Assembly: GCF_001583695.1 (NCBI RefSeq)
Contig: NZ_LOBC01000104.1
Coordinates: forward strand, 1-64,000
DNA: 64,000 nucleotides
Reading direction: 5' to 3'
From: Bacillus wiedmannii
Lineage (GTDB): Bacteria; Bacillota; Bacilli; Bacillales; Bacillaceae_G
Shown here: positions 46,872-55,607 of the stretch, piece by piece
Position numbering within the stretch: the first letter of the stretch is position 1
Layout of the letters: every line of letters starts with the position of its first letter
Made by a program: the position numbers and the translations under genes
The notes under the pieces: model-generated
Database searches by the model: none
Told to the model about the DNA's origin: nothing
Seen by the model: only the letters and a program-made list of their open reading frames with translations

Positions 46872-47069
46872 CTACAGTTTTACAACATTAGCTGCTTGTG
46901 GCCCACGTGCTCCATCTACAATGTCAAACTCAACTTGTTGCCCTTCTTCTAATGACTTATATCCATCTTGTTGAATAGCAGAAAAATGAACAAACACATC
47001 ATCACCATCTTCACGCTCAATAAACCCAAATCCCTTTTCTGCATTGAACCATTTCACTCTTCCTTGCAT
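46872..47069 (-). CDS. cspC: Cold-shock protein (CspC-like)
   Basis: 65 residues from ATG 47069 ([18 protein letters not shown]); an ATG two codons earlier is also possible. RNP1 (KGFGFIE) and RNP2 (VFVHFSAI) of the OB-fold cold-shock domain are intact. Single-strand RNA/DNA chaperone. Monocistronic with its own terminator. Several csp paralogues exist in the B. cereus group; assignment to CspC is from recalled similarity. Confidence 0.9.
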
Positions 47070-47195
47070 GTTCATTCCATTCCCTTCACTCTAAAAATCA
47101 GGGCATTCGCCCCATACTTTGACTATAACGAATGACAACTTACGAAGTCAAAGAAGACTTATCGTCTTTTTATTATCCCTTTCGACAGTTACAGA

Positions 47196-47900
47196 TCAAC
47201 TTCTACAAAGCGTCAAACTAGAAACTTCCCTTGCTCCTCTATCGTATAAAAGACTTCCAATTTGTCTAACTGTAATTCCTGTCGTATATACATCATCAAC
47301 GAGTAAAATATGTTGATCATGAAACATCTCTTCTCCCTGAAAATAAAAAGGATTACTTCCCGAAAGCCTTTCTTTACGTGTCTTCTTACTTTGCTTTTCT
47401 GTTTCCCTTCTTCTTAATGAGGGATAAGAAATTTTGACAGGTAAACAAGCTGCTAATAACTCTGCCTGATTAAAACCACGTTCATATTCCCGTTCCCTAC
47501 TAAGCGGAACAGCAATAACACTTGAAACGCTCGTAAAATGCTTTTGAAATAGCTCTCGAAAGGATCGATAAAAAATATGAACTAACTCCGCATCTCCCCG
47601 AAACTTAAACTGTGCTAATATTTCTTTCATCTCATCATCGTACACGTGCAAAGAACGATTTTTAAAAGGACGATACTTCTCCTCTTTTATCCACCTTATG
47701 CAATCCACACAAATATCATTTTCTTTATATTCGGAAGTCAAGTCCTCTAAAGGTCGCCCACACTCCATGCAAATCTCTCCTATAATATAGGAAAGTTTCC
47801 GCTCACACCTATCACATATATATTTTTTGTGAGACTTTACAAAGAAGGTGTACCAACTAACTGTTTCCAACATATACTCATCGCAAAGTAGACAATGCAT
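47196..47900 (-). CDS. comFC: ComF family protein ComFC (competence phosphoribosyltransferase-like)
   Basis: 234 residues. N-terminal zinc finger (CLLCDEYM, CDRCERK, CMECGRP, CVDCIRW) and C-terminal PRPP-binding motif HILLVDDVYTTG. In B. subtilis ComFC works with the ComFA helicase in DNA uptake. Its ATG overlaps the comFA stop by one base (TAATG). comFB, which lies between comFA and comFC in B. subtilis, is absent here. Confidence 0.93.
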   Translation of the reverse strand: MHCLLCDEYMLETVSWYTFFVKSHKKYICDRCERKLSYIIGEICMECGRPLEDLTSEYKENDICVDCIRWIKEEKYRPFKNRSLHVYDDEMKEILAQFKFRGDAELVHIFYRSFRELFQKHFTSVSSVIAVPLSREREYERGFNQAELLAACLPVKISYPSLRRRETEKQSKKTRKERLSGSNPFYFQGEEMFHDQHILLVDDVYTTGITVRQIGSLLYDRGAREVSSLTLCRS

Positions 47901-49249
47901 TAATCGATTAATCCTTGTTCTTTCGCCTTTTTGTTCATACTTTGAATATGCCTTTTCGCGCGTACCATCGCCTCTGTCTTACCACAATGAAAATAAACGA
48001 CCTCGCCATAAGGTTCTTCAAAACTACGACCTGCTCGGCCGGCAATTTGTACGAGCGCACTTTCTGAAAAGATTTCTTCTTCCGCCCCTAACACCGCAAC
48101 TTGTAAATTCTTCACAGTTACTCCTCTCTCTAAAATTGTCGTTGTAACTAATAACGGAATTTCTCCCTTTCTGAAAGCTGCTACTTTTTCTTTTCTCATC
48201 GGATCTTCTGCATGTACACCATCGATTCTAGGATCCAACGTTTTCAATATCAGGCTCAATTCTTCTATATATCGCACATGAGGAACAAATAAAAAAATGG
48301 GATACTTTTTGCTTACGTACATTTTTAACCATTGTAGTAACACTCGAGGAATTCTTTTATGGTGGAGACTTTTCTTCCAATTTCCGCACCAGCAAAATAA
48401 AGGAACTGGTAACGGATGACGATGGTATCGTCCAGAGACAATGATACCTTTTTGTTTACCACTTCTGAAATTATGTTTCCACTTTTCATCGGGAGTTGCC
48501 GTTAAATAAATACGCGCCGCTTTCTCTTTCATCGCTTGTTGCACTGCATACTGTAACATTTGATCCGCATAATACGGGAAGGCATCTATCTCATCTACAA
48601 CCATGACATGAAACGCTCGATAGTAACGTAACAATTGATGCGTAGTTGCCACGACTAACGCTGCATCTTTTTCCCGGTCTACACTCCCTCCGTATAAAGC
48701 AGCTACATTTATATGTGGAAACACTTCTTGTAATCTCGGTGCTAATTCTAGTACAACATCTGTTCTTGGTGTTGCGATACAAACCCTTTCTCCTTTTCGC
48801 AATGCCTCTTCCATACCGTAAAATAACATTTCTGTCTTTCCAGCCCCGCAGACAGCCCAAATAAAAAAAGAGTCTTTCTTCTTAATAGCTTCTATAACAC
48901 CTTGCGCCGCCAACTCCTGACCAGTAGACAAGGTCCCGTTCCACTGTAACGGATTTAAACCTTTTTCTCCTTTTCTTTCAGCGATCCCACGAACGAGTAC
49001 AGCACATTCACTTACCCTCCCCATCGTTATACACTTCCGGCAATACGTACATACTTTACTGCACCTTTTACATAAAAATGACGCAAATAGTCGCTGCTCT
49101 ATATTTCCGCAGCGCTGACACATATATTTAGAAGCTTTCTTTTTTACACCTTGTACACATACGACCTCCCTCTTCTTTTTCAAATCTTGTAATGTATCCC
49201 GTAAATCTGAAGAGAGTTCCTCTAATAGTAACTGTTTCCCTGCTAACAT
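47900..49249 (-). CDS. comFA: ComFA, DEAD-box type DNA translocase for transformation
   Basis: 449 residues from ATG 49249 (SD GGAGG, 9 nt). N-terminal four-Cys zinc cluster (CQRCGNIEQ, CKRCSKVCTYCRKC), Walker A VCGAGKTE, DEID box VVDEIDAFPY, helicase motif VI QIAGRAGRS. The ATPase pulls incoming single-stranded DNA through ComEC. The ATPase core looks intact, so there is no sign of decay despite generally poor competence in this group. Confidence 0.94.
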   Translation of the reverse strand: MLAGKQLLLEELSSDLRDTLQDLKKKREVVCVQGVKKKASKYMCQRCGNIEQRLFASFLCKRCSKVCTYCRKCITMGRVSECAVLVRGIAERKGEKGLNPLQWNGTLSTGQELAAQGVIEAIKKKDSFFIWAVCGAGKTEMLFYGMEEALRKGERVCIATPRTDVVLELAPRLQEVFPHINVAALYGGSVDREKDAALVVATTHQLLRYYRAFHVMVVDEIDAFPYYADQMLQYAVQQAMKEKAARIYLTATPDEKWKHNFRSGKQKGIIVSGRYHRHPLPVPLFCWCGNWKKSLHHKRIPRVLLQWLKMYVSKKYPIFLFVPHVRYIEELSLILKTLDPRIDGVHAEDPMRKEKVAAFRKGEIPLLVTTTILERGVTVKNLQVAVLGAEEEIFSESALVQIAGRAGRSFEEPYGEVVYFHCGKTEAMVRAKRHIQSMNKKAKEQGLID

Positions 49250-49306
49250 CAGCAACCACCTCCAGCACTACTATAAACCTTTCTCATAATCTCGTAAAAA
49301 CTCAAA

Positions 49307-49346
49307 AAAGCCGATAACCTACTTATAAAATAGTAAGCTATCGACT
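49307..49346 (-). terminator. Terminator of the NlpC/P60 hydrolase gene
   Basis: An imperfect long stem (AAGTCGATAGCTTACT / AGTAGGTTATCGGCTT) is followed on the minus strand by TTTTTT. Confidence 0.6.
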
Positions 49347-49376
49347 TTATACACGTTTTTTTATTAAATTATAATC

Positions 49377-50705
49377 CTATAATCTTCCGTAACCTAAGAA
49401 ATGTTTTTGGTTGTAACTACTGCTTAAGCTAGCGTAAGCAATCCCTTTATCACCAGCATGAATCATTTGGCCATTACCAACGTAAATACCGATGTGAGAT
49501 GGACCTGGTTTATAAGTACCTTGGAAGAATACTAAATCTCCAGGTTGTGGGCTACTTACTTTAGAAACTGAGTTCCAGTAACCTGCAACGTCTTGACGAC
49601 CTACACCATAGATGTAAGAAATGAATCCACTACAGTCAAAACCACCGTTTGATGGAGATGCACTTCCCCAAACATATGGTAAGCCTAAGTAGTTTCGTGC
49701 TTTAGCAATTACACCAGTATCCGGAGTTGGAGCTGGAGCTGGGTTTTGCTCTGGTTTTTTCGTTTCTTGCTTAGGTTCTTCTTTTTTAGGCTCTTCTTTT
49801 TTAGGTTCCTCTTTTTTAGGTTCCTCTTTTTGAGCTTGTCCACCATTGTTTGCTGGTTCAGTTTGTGCTGCAGGTGCTTGTGCTGTAGGCGCTTGCGCAT
49901 CTTTAGCAGCTTGTTCTGCTTGTTTTTGAGCAGCAGCTTCTTGTGCAGCTTTTTCTTGTGCTTCTTGTTCAGCAATACGTTGTAATTGTAATGCTTGTTT
50001 TTCAAGATCTTTCAATTGACTTTCCGTACTTGTCATTGAAGTTACAACTGTATCCATTTTACCACTTAAATCGTTTACTGCTGTTGCTTTTTTCGCTTTT
50101 TCAGCGTCAAGTTCTTTCTTAGCAGTTTCAATTTGAGCTTGTGCTTCTTTTAATTCTTTTTGCTTTGTTTTTACCGTTTCAACATCTTTTTTCACGTTCG
50201 CTTGATCTTCTTGTTGTGTTTTCATGATATCTTCGTCAGACTCAAGAATTTTAGAAACAGAAGTTAAACGATCAACTAAATCTGCAACGTTTTTAGAGTT
50301 TACAAGAACTTCTGTTACAACGTTCGTGTTTGGTTGCTCTTGAAGTGCAACTAAACGCTTTCTTAATAACTCTTCACGTTTTGCAATTTTCGTTTGTAGT
50401 TCTGCAATATCTTTATTTTTATTTTCGATTAATTGCTCAGTATCCGCAACTTTTTTCGTTGTTTCATCAAGTTTTGAAGCATTCTCTTGAACAGATTTAT
50501 CCAAACCTTGAATTGTTTTGTTTAAGTCATTCATTTGCTTTTGTAATACATCACGTTCTTGTTGTTGTTTATGTAAAGTGTCATTTTGTGTATTAATTTG
50601 TGATTTCACGTCAGAAATTTTATCTTCTGCAAATACATTTGGTGTTAGTCCTGAAAACATTAACCCTGCAACTAATGCGCAAGATGCCATTTTTAGCTTT
50701 TTCAT
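49377..50705 (-). CDS. CwlO-like NlpC/P60 peptidoglycan endopeptidase with coiled coil
   Basis: 442 residues. Signal peptide (MKKLKMASCALVAGLMFSG, cleavage near VFA-ED), a long coiled coil (about 30-250), an Ala/Gln-rich and EEPKK-repeat linker (about 265-325), and a C-terminal NlpC/P60 domain with Cys in FDCSGFISY and His in PSHIGIYVGN. The architecture matches CwlO, the D,L-endopeptidase controlled by FtsEX through its coiled coil; ftsEX is in this window. The linker is encoded by 15-bp tandem repeats, so length may vary between strains. Confidence 0.9.
   Translation of the reverse strand: MKKLKMASCALVAGLMFSGLTPNVFAEDKISDVKSQINTQNDTLHKQQQERDVLQKQMNDLNKTIQGLDKSVQENASKLDETTKKVADTEQLIENKNKDIAELQTKIAKREELLRKRLVALQEQPNTNVVTEVLVNSKNVADLVDRLTSVSKILESDEDIMKTQQEDQANVKKDVETVKTKQKELKEAQAQIETAKKELDAEKAKKATAVNDLSGKMDTVVTSMTSTESQLKDLEKQALQLQRIAEQEAQEKAAQEAAAQKQAEQAAKDAQAPTAQAPAAQTEPANNGGQAQKEEPKKEEPKKEEPKKEEPKQETKKPEQNPAPAPTPDTGVIAKARNYLGLPYVWGSASPSNGGFDCSGFISYIYGVGRQDVAGYWNSVSKVSSPQPGDLVFFQGTYKPGPSHIGIYVGNGQMIHAGDKGIAYASLSSSYNQKHFLGYGRL
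49771..49831. repeat. 15-bp tandem repeat encoding EEPKK units
   Basis: About four copies of TTAGGYTCYTCTTTT (plus strand), in frame, encoding repeated EEPKK in the hydrolase linker. Confidence 0.8.
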
Positions 50706-50957
50706 TTTATTTTTTACACCGCTTTCTTTTGTCTTTTTTCCGTATATAACCTATAAAATTTATACCATATTTCGGGATTTTTTTTGCTAATGTTACGCTA
50801 TTGTAAAACAAATGTAATATTATATGTAACTCTATCGCAAAATATGCATATTTTTGTATATATGTGTAGAATTTTAAAAGCTTTTTATAAGCAAAGAAAA
50901 AACGCAAGGTTTCCCTTACGTTTTGTTACATACACTAATACGAATGAAATCAAAACG

Positions 50958-51272
50958 TTATTTCATCCATTTCTCAGCCCAATTTTGGACTTCATCCATA
51001 ACACTTTCTAATGCTTTCCCTTTTTCAGTTAAGCCGTACTCGATTCGAACTGGTACTTCTGGATAAACATTACGAACTACAATGCCTTCACTTTCCAATT
51101 CCTTTAAACGCTCTGATAACATACGATCGCTCATATTCGGTATAATATCTGCGATTTCTCTAAAACGTTTTGACTCTTCAAGCAAAGATTTAATAATTAA
51201 GCCAGTCCATTTTTTACTAAGCAAAGTAAAAGCTGACTCAAACTTTGGACATAAACAAGAATTATGCTCCAT
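50958..51272 (-). CDS. HxlR-family regulator, YodB-like (redox/quinone sensor candidate)
   Basis: 104 residues from ATG 51272 (SD AGAGAGG, 8 nt). Winged-helix HxlR/DUF24 domain with the N-terminal CPKFESAFTLLSKKWTGLII, nearly the YodB/CatR pattern, in which the Cys of CPK is the redox-sensing residue. An additional Cys lies two residues before (NSCLCPKFE). Such proteins repress quinone and azo reductases until oxidised. Its operator may be AAGTT-ATAA-AACTT at 51319-51332 upstream. It has no obvious target gene next to it. Confidence 0.87.
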   Translation of the reverse strand: MEHNSCLCPKFESAFTLLSKKWTGLIIKSLLEESKRFREIADIIPNMSDRMLSERLKELESEGIVVRNVYPEVPVRIEYGLTEKGKALESVMDEVQNWAEKWMK

Positions 51273-51405
51273 ATGTTTCACCTCTCTTCTATTATAATAT
51301 AGTTTCTTGTAAAAAGTAAGTTATAAAACTTTCCTCATTATTTTATTTTACGTACATTTTACCATTTCCAAATATTAACTTGTCAACTACACGTAAAATA
51401 TCCGT

Positions 51406-51438
51406 AAAAAAACCCTCTTCAAAAAGAGAGCTTTTTAT
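51406..51438 (-). terminator. degV gene terminator
   Basis: A short stem around CTCTTTTTGAAGAG, followed on the minus strand by TTTTTTT. Confidence 0.5.
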
Positions 51439-51444
51439 ATCTTA

Positions 51445-52287
51445 TTACTTCGTATACCATCCAAGTCCTAGTGCACCTTCACCTAAATGCGTACCAATTA
51501 CAGCACCGAAATAACCTGTGCGGATTGTAACATGAGGATATTTTGCTTCTAATTCTGCCTTCCATTCATTCGCTTCCTCTTCACGTTGTGCATGAATGAT
51601 AACTGCTTCCATAGGTACACCTTGACTTGCTTGCTCATCAAAAATTTCAACAATTCGTTTTAACGCTTTTTTACGTGTACGAATCTTTTCAAATGGAATA
51701 ATGATTTTATCTCTAAAATATAAAACGGGCTTTACTTGTAATAAACTACCAATGAAAGCTTGTGCACTATTTAATCGTCCTCCACGTTGTAAATGATGTA
51801 AATCATCCACTACAAAATAAGCGTCCATCGTTTTCTTCATTTCATCAAAACGGGCAACAATCTCTTTCGGATCTTTTCCTTCGCTTGCTAATTTTGCCCC
51901 TTCACGTACATAGAATCCTTGTACTTCACAACTAATTTCAGAGTCGTACGTATATACATCAATACCCTCTACCATTTGCCCGGCTGTCGTTGCCGTTTGA
52001 TATGTACCACTAATCCCACTTGAAAGATGAATGCTAATAACCGCATCATAATCCTTAGATAGTTCTTCAAATAACTCAACAAACTTTCCGATTGCTGGCT
52101 GAGAAGTTTTCGGAAGTTCTTCTTGCTCACGTACTTTTACATAGAAATCATCTACTGAAATTTCAGCTTCTTCTTGATAAGATTCCGTTCCAAACACAAC
52201 GTTTAATGGAATCATATATATATTGAGTTCATCACGAATATGCTTCGGTATATATGCTGTACTATCAGTAACAATAGCTGTTTTCAT
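51445..52287 (-). CDS. DegV family fatty-acid-binding protein
   Basis: 280 residues with family motifs MKTAIVTDSTAYIP, SQPAIGKFVELFEEL, HLSSGISGTYQTA and LQRGGRLNSAQAF. DegV/FakB proteins bind a fatty acid for phosphorylation by the kinase FakA, feeding exogenous fatty acids into phospholipid synthesis. It is divergent from yvyE, the B. subtilis neighbourhood (yviA). Confidence 0.93.
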   Translation of the reverse strand: MKTAIVTDSTAYIPKHIRDELNIYMIPLNVVFGTESYQEEAEISVDDFYVKVREQEELPKTSQPAIGKFVELFEELSKDYDAVISIHLSSGISGTYQTATTAGQMVEGIDVYTYDSEISCEVQGFYVREGAKLASEGKDPKEIVARFDEMKKTMDAYFVVDDLHHLQRGGRLNSAQAFIGSLLQVKPVLYFRDKIIIPFEKIRTRKKALKRIVEIFDEQASQGVPMEAVIIHAQREEEANEWKAELEAKYPHVTIRTGYFGAVIGTHLGEGALGLGWYTK

Positions 52288-52526
52288 TTGCGTACCTGCC
52301 TTATAAAAAAGTTTTTATTCCCTAAGTTTACACGAAAACTAAAAATGGTGCATCCATACATGAAAATGCCAATTTGAAATAACACTTACCATCTCGACAA
52401 ATTACAACAAAAAGGTGAAATACTCACCAAAAATTTCAACTTATTTATAAAAAATGTTTGAATATAAAAACGCTCGCTTTTAAAATGTAAAGTACTAGTC
52501 ATTTTGGTAGATAGGGGCGTATACGA

Positions 52527-53162
52527 GTGTTATTACAATATTTAACAATCAAAGACTACGGTGAGCACGAAATTGTCATTCAAAAATCAAGATTTATTTG
52601 TTACGTTAGCAGAGCTACAACCGAAGCAGAAGCTCAAGAATTTATACAAAAAATAAAAAAACAAAATTGGAATGCCACACATAATTGTTCTGCGTATTTG
52701 ATTGGCGAACAAGATCAAATCCAAAAAGCAAATGATGATGGAGAACCTAGCGGCACAGCTGGCGTACCTATGTTAGAGGTACTAAAAAAACGCGGTTTAA
52801 AAGATACCGTCGTTGTCGTTACACGCTATTTTGGTGGCATCAAACTTGGCGCAGGTGGATTAATTCGCGCATATGGAAAATGTACAAGCGAAGGCATTAA
52901 TCATGTCGGTGTTGTTCAGCGAAAACTAATGCGTGTTATGCAGACCGAAATTGATTACACATTACTTGGCAAAATTGAAAATGAATTACGTAATTCGAAA
53001 TATGCCATTAAAGATATACATTATCTCGAAAATGTCACATTTGATACGTATGTAGAAGAAGACGGAAAACAAGCATTCACAGATTGGATGATTGAGTTAA
53101 CAAATGGGAAATGTACAATTACAGAAGGAGATATGTTGTACTTAGAACAAGATGTTATCTAA
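52527..53162 (+). CDS. yvyE: YigZ/IMPACT family protein (YvyE)
   Basis: 211 residues from GTG 52527 (SD ATAGGGGCG). UPF0029 N-terminal domain with the signature DDGEPSGTAGVPMLEVL and VVVTRYFGGIKLGAGGLIRAYG; then the C-terminal YigZ domain. Its exact role is unclear; structural links to translation factors (GCN2-interacting IMPACT) are known. Synteny yvyE-LCP-tagO matches B. subtilis. Confidence 0.93.
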   Translation: MLLQYLTIKDYGEHEIVIQKSRFICYVSRATTEAEAQEFIQKIKKQNWNATHNCSAYLIGEQDQIQKANDDGEPSGTAGVPMLEVLKKRGLKDTVVVVTRYFGGIKLGAGGLIRAYGKCTSEGINHVGVVQRKLMRVMQTEIDYTLLGKIENELRNSKYAIKDIHYLENVTFDTYVEEDGKQAFTDWMIELTNGKCTITEGDMLYLEQDVI

Positions 53163-53236
53163 GAATAACTACATCCTCACCTTTAAAGATTAATGTAGTA
53201 AATTACTTTCCTACAAATGAACTAAGGAGATTATAT

Positions 53237-54376
53237 ATGGAAGAACGTTATTATCATCTCCAAAATAGCAGAATAAAAAAGAAACGAAGAAGAAAGTTTT
53301 TCTACTTCCTTATTTTCGTATTTTTATTTGGTGGTGTAGGACTTTATATATTAAATTCCTACTCTTCTCTCATGGGGATGTATAGTGGTTTTACTCGTCA
53401 AAAATCGGACTTGAGAACCGAAGATGTAGAAATTACAAAGGAGCCTTTTACACTCCTCATTATGGGTATAGAAGATTATGCAACGGACGGTCAAAACGGT
53501 CGTACAGATTCATTAATGTTTGCGACCGTCAATCCTAAAACTAAAAAGATTTCGCTTATGAGTATCCCTCGTGATAGTCGCGTTCCAATTGTTGGTAAGA
53601 ACAAAGAGGACAAAATTAACGCTGCGCACGCTTACGGCGGAGAAGAAATGGCAATCAAAACTATCGAAGGTTTTCTAAAAGTTCCTGTAGACCATTATAT
53701 TAAAATTGATTTCCAAGGCTTTAAAGGAATTGTTGATGCTGTTGGCGGTGTTACTGTTGATGTCCCATTCGATTTTTGGGAGCGTTCAGACGTGGATTAC
53801 TACAAAAAAATCGAATTTAAGCAAGGACAACAAGACTTAAATGGGGAAGAAGCACTCGCATACGTACGTATGCGAAAGCAGGATCCAAACGGCGATTATG
53901 GTCGGGCCGCTAGACAAAGACAATTACTAGCCGCTGTTGCTCAAAAACTAAATTCAGCCTCTACCGTATTTAAAATTAAAGATTTAACAGCAGTCGTTGG
54001 AAAATATATAAAAACTGACATTCCTATTTCTGAAGGACTTGCACTTTACAATAAACTATCTGGGTTTGATCCTTCTACAATACAAACGTTCAAGCTTGAA
54101 GGAGAAGACAAAAAAATAGGTGGTATTTATTACTTCCTTCCAGATCCAATCGGTGTAGAGACAGTACGTAACGAAATTAAAAAAGAATTAGGAGAAACAG
54201 CAAACACGCAAGACAATTCAACGACAAAAACTGAATCAAATCCTTCTTCAAATGCTAATTCTAACGAAAAAGCGAAGAAAGAAACGAATCAGAACCAAAA
54301 TCAGAACAAAACACCAACTGAGCCCCCTCCATCCACAAATGCTCATGCAGAGTGGATTATGAGAAATCAGCAATAA
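53237..54376 (+). CDS. LytR-CpsA-Psr (LCP) family cell-wall glycopolymer ligase
   Basis: 379 residues from ATG 53237 (SD AAGGAGA); the longer frame from 53111 lies inside yvyE. Short cytoplasmic basic N-terminus, one transmembrane helix (FFYFLIFVFLFGGVGLYIL), then an extracellular LCP domain with DSLMFATVNPKTKKISLMSI, PRDSRVPI and YVRMRKQDPNGDYGRAARQ. A low-complexity Asn/Gln/Lys-rich tail follows. These enzymes attach lipid-linked polymers such as teichoic acids or secondary wall polysaccharide to peptidoglycan. Its position between yvyE and tagO is that of B. subtilis tagV (yvhJ). Confidence 0.92.
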   Translation: MEERYYHLQNSRIKKKRRRKFFYFLIFVFLFGGVGLYILNSYSSLMGMYSGFTRQKSDLRTEDVEITKEPFTLLIMGIEDYATDGQNGRTDSLMFATVNPKTKKISLMSIPRDSRVPIVGKNKEDKINAAHAYGGEEMAIKTIEGFLKVPVDHYIKIDFQGFKGIVDAVGGVTVDVPFDFWERSDVDYYKKIEFKQGQQDLNGEEALAYVRMRKQDPNGDYGRAARQRQLLAAVAQKLNSASTVFKIKDLTAVVGKYIKTDIPISEGLALYNKLSGFDPSTIQTFKLEGEDKKIGGIYYFLPDPIGVETVRNEIKKELGETANTQDNSTTKTESNPSSNANSNEKAKKETNQNQNQNKTPTEPPPSTNAHAEWIMRNQQ

Positions 54377-54377
54377 C

Positions 54378-54414
54378 AAAAAGAGCCAAATCGCATATGA
54401 TTTGGCTCTTTTTT
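54378..54414. terminator. Bidirectional terminator between LCP and wecB genes
   Basis: AAAAAGAGCCAAATC / GATTTGGCTCTTTTT, 15-bp perfect stem with a 6-nt loop. Confidence 0.9.
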
Positions 54415-54416
54415 AT

Positions 54417-55532
54417 TTACTTATTAAAGTGTTGTAAAATCGCTTCAACAATGCGCTCTGATGCACGGCCATCACCGTAAGGATTAGATGCTTTTGACAT
54501 CTTATCATGAGCTTCTTTATCTGATAATAACTCATCAGCAAGACCAAAGATTGTCTCTTCGTCTGTTCCTGCTAATTTCAATGTACCTGCTTCAATACCT
54601 TCTGGGCGCTCTGTTGTATCACGAAGAACAAGAACCGGTACACCAAGTGACGGCGCTTCTTCTTGTACACCACCAGAATCAGTTAACATTAAGTATGAAC
54701 GAGCTGCAACATTGTGGAAATCAATTACATCTAGCGGCTCAATTAAATGAATGCGGCTATGATCGCCTAAAATATCATTCGCTGTTTCACGAACAACTGG
54801 GTTCATATGAACCGGATACACAACTTGTACGTCTTCATGCTTATCAACAAGACGTTTAATTGCACGGAACATATTACGCATTGGCTCTCCTAAGTTTTCA
54901 CGGCGGTGAGCTGTCATAAGTACAAGACGATCGTTTCCAAGTTTCTCTAGTACAGGATGACTATATGTTTCTTTTACAGTCGTTTTTAGTGCGTCAATCG
55001 CTGTATTTCCTGTTATGAAAATGCGTGACTCATCTTTATTTTCTTTCTGTAAGTTCGTTGCTGATTTTGTTGTAGGTGAGAAATGAAGATCTGCCATGAC
55101 GCCTGTTAATTGGCGATTCATCTCTTCTGGGTATGGAGAATATTTATCCCATGTACGAAGTCCTGCTTCAACATGCCCTACTGGAATTTGATTGTAGAAA
55201 GCAGCTAAACTTGCAATAAATGTTGTCGTTGTATCACCATGTACAAGTACAATATCCGGCTTTGCTTCTTTCATTACTTTATCCAAACCTTCTAAACCAC
55301 GCGTTGTAATATCAATTAAAGTTTGGCGGTCTTTCATAATATTCAAATCGAAATCTGGCGTAATTCCAAAGATACTTAATACTTGGTCTAACATTTGACG
55401 ATGTTGCGCTGTTACAGTCACAATCGACTCAATTTTTTCTGGATGTTTTTGCAACTCTAACACAAGAGGTGCCATTTTAATTGCTTCTGGACGTGTCCCG
55501 AAAATTGTCATTACTTTTAAACGTTCAGTCAT
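54417..55532 (-). CDS. wecB: UDP-N-acetylglucosamine 2-epimerase (non-hydrolysing)
   Basis: 371 residues. GTRPEAIKMAPLV at the N-terminus, HVEAGLRTWDKYSPYPEE, TAHRRENLGEPM and TDSGGVQEEAPSLG are family hallmarks. It interconverts UDP-GlcNAc and UDP-ManNAc; ManNAc is a building block of wall-polymer linkage units and of the B. cereus-group secondary wall polysaccharide. Called mnaA in B. subtilis. B. cereus-group genomes carry a second copy elsewhere. Confidence 0.95.
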   Translation of the reverse strand: MTERLKVMTIFGTRPEAIKMAPLVLELQKHPEKIESIVTVTAQHRQMLDQVLSIFGITPDFDLNIMKDRQTLIDITTRGLEGLDKVMKEAKPDIVLVHGDTTTTFIASLAAFYNQIPVGHVEAGLRTWDKYSPYPEEMNRQLTGVMADLHFSPTTKSATNLQKENKDESRIFITGNTAIDALKTTVKETYSHPVLEKLGNDRLVLMTAHRRENLGEPMRNMFRAIKRLVDKHEDVQVVYPVHMNPVVRETANDILGDHSRIHLIEPLDVIDFHNVAARSYLMLTDSGGVQEEAPSLGVPVLVLRDTTERPEGIEAGTLKLAGTDEETIFGLADELLSDKEAHDKMSKASNPYGDGRASERIVEAILQHFNK

Positions 55533-55607
55533 TTTATTACCTCTTTTCTTTCACTAGTTACAATTTCCCACCTTACATATATCACCATACCTAGATACAC
55601 GCATTTT

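Noticed and set aside
49709-50005. Lysine-rich 98-codon minus-strand frame
   Set aside because: Frame-shifted reading of the EEPKK-repeat linker of the NlpC/P60 hydrolase.
53111-53236. N-terminal extension of the LCP protein
   Set aside because: Lies inside yvyE and has no SD; ATG 53237 has AAGGAGA and begins the typical basic N-terminus plus membrane helix.
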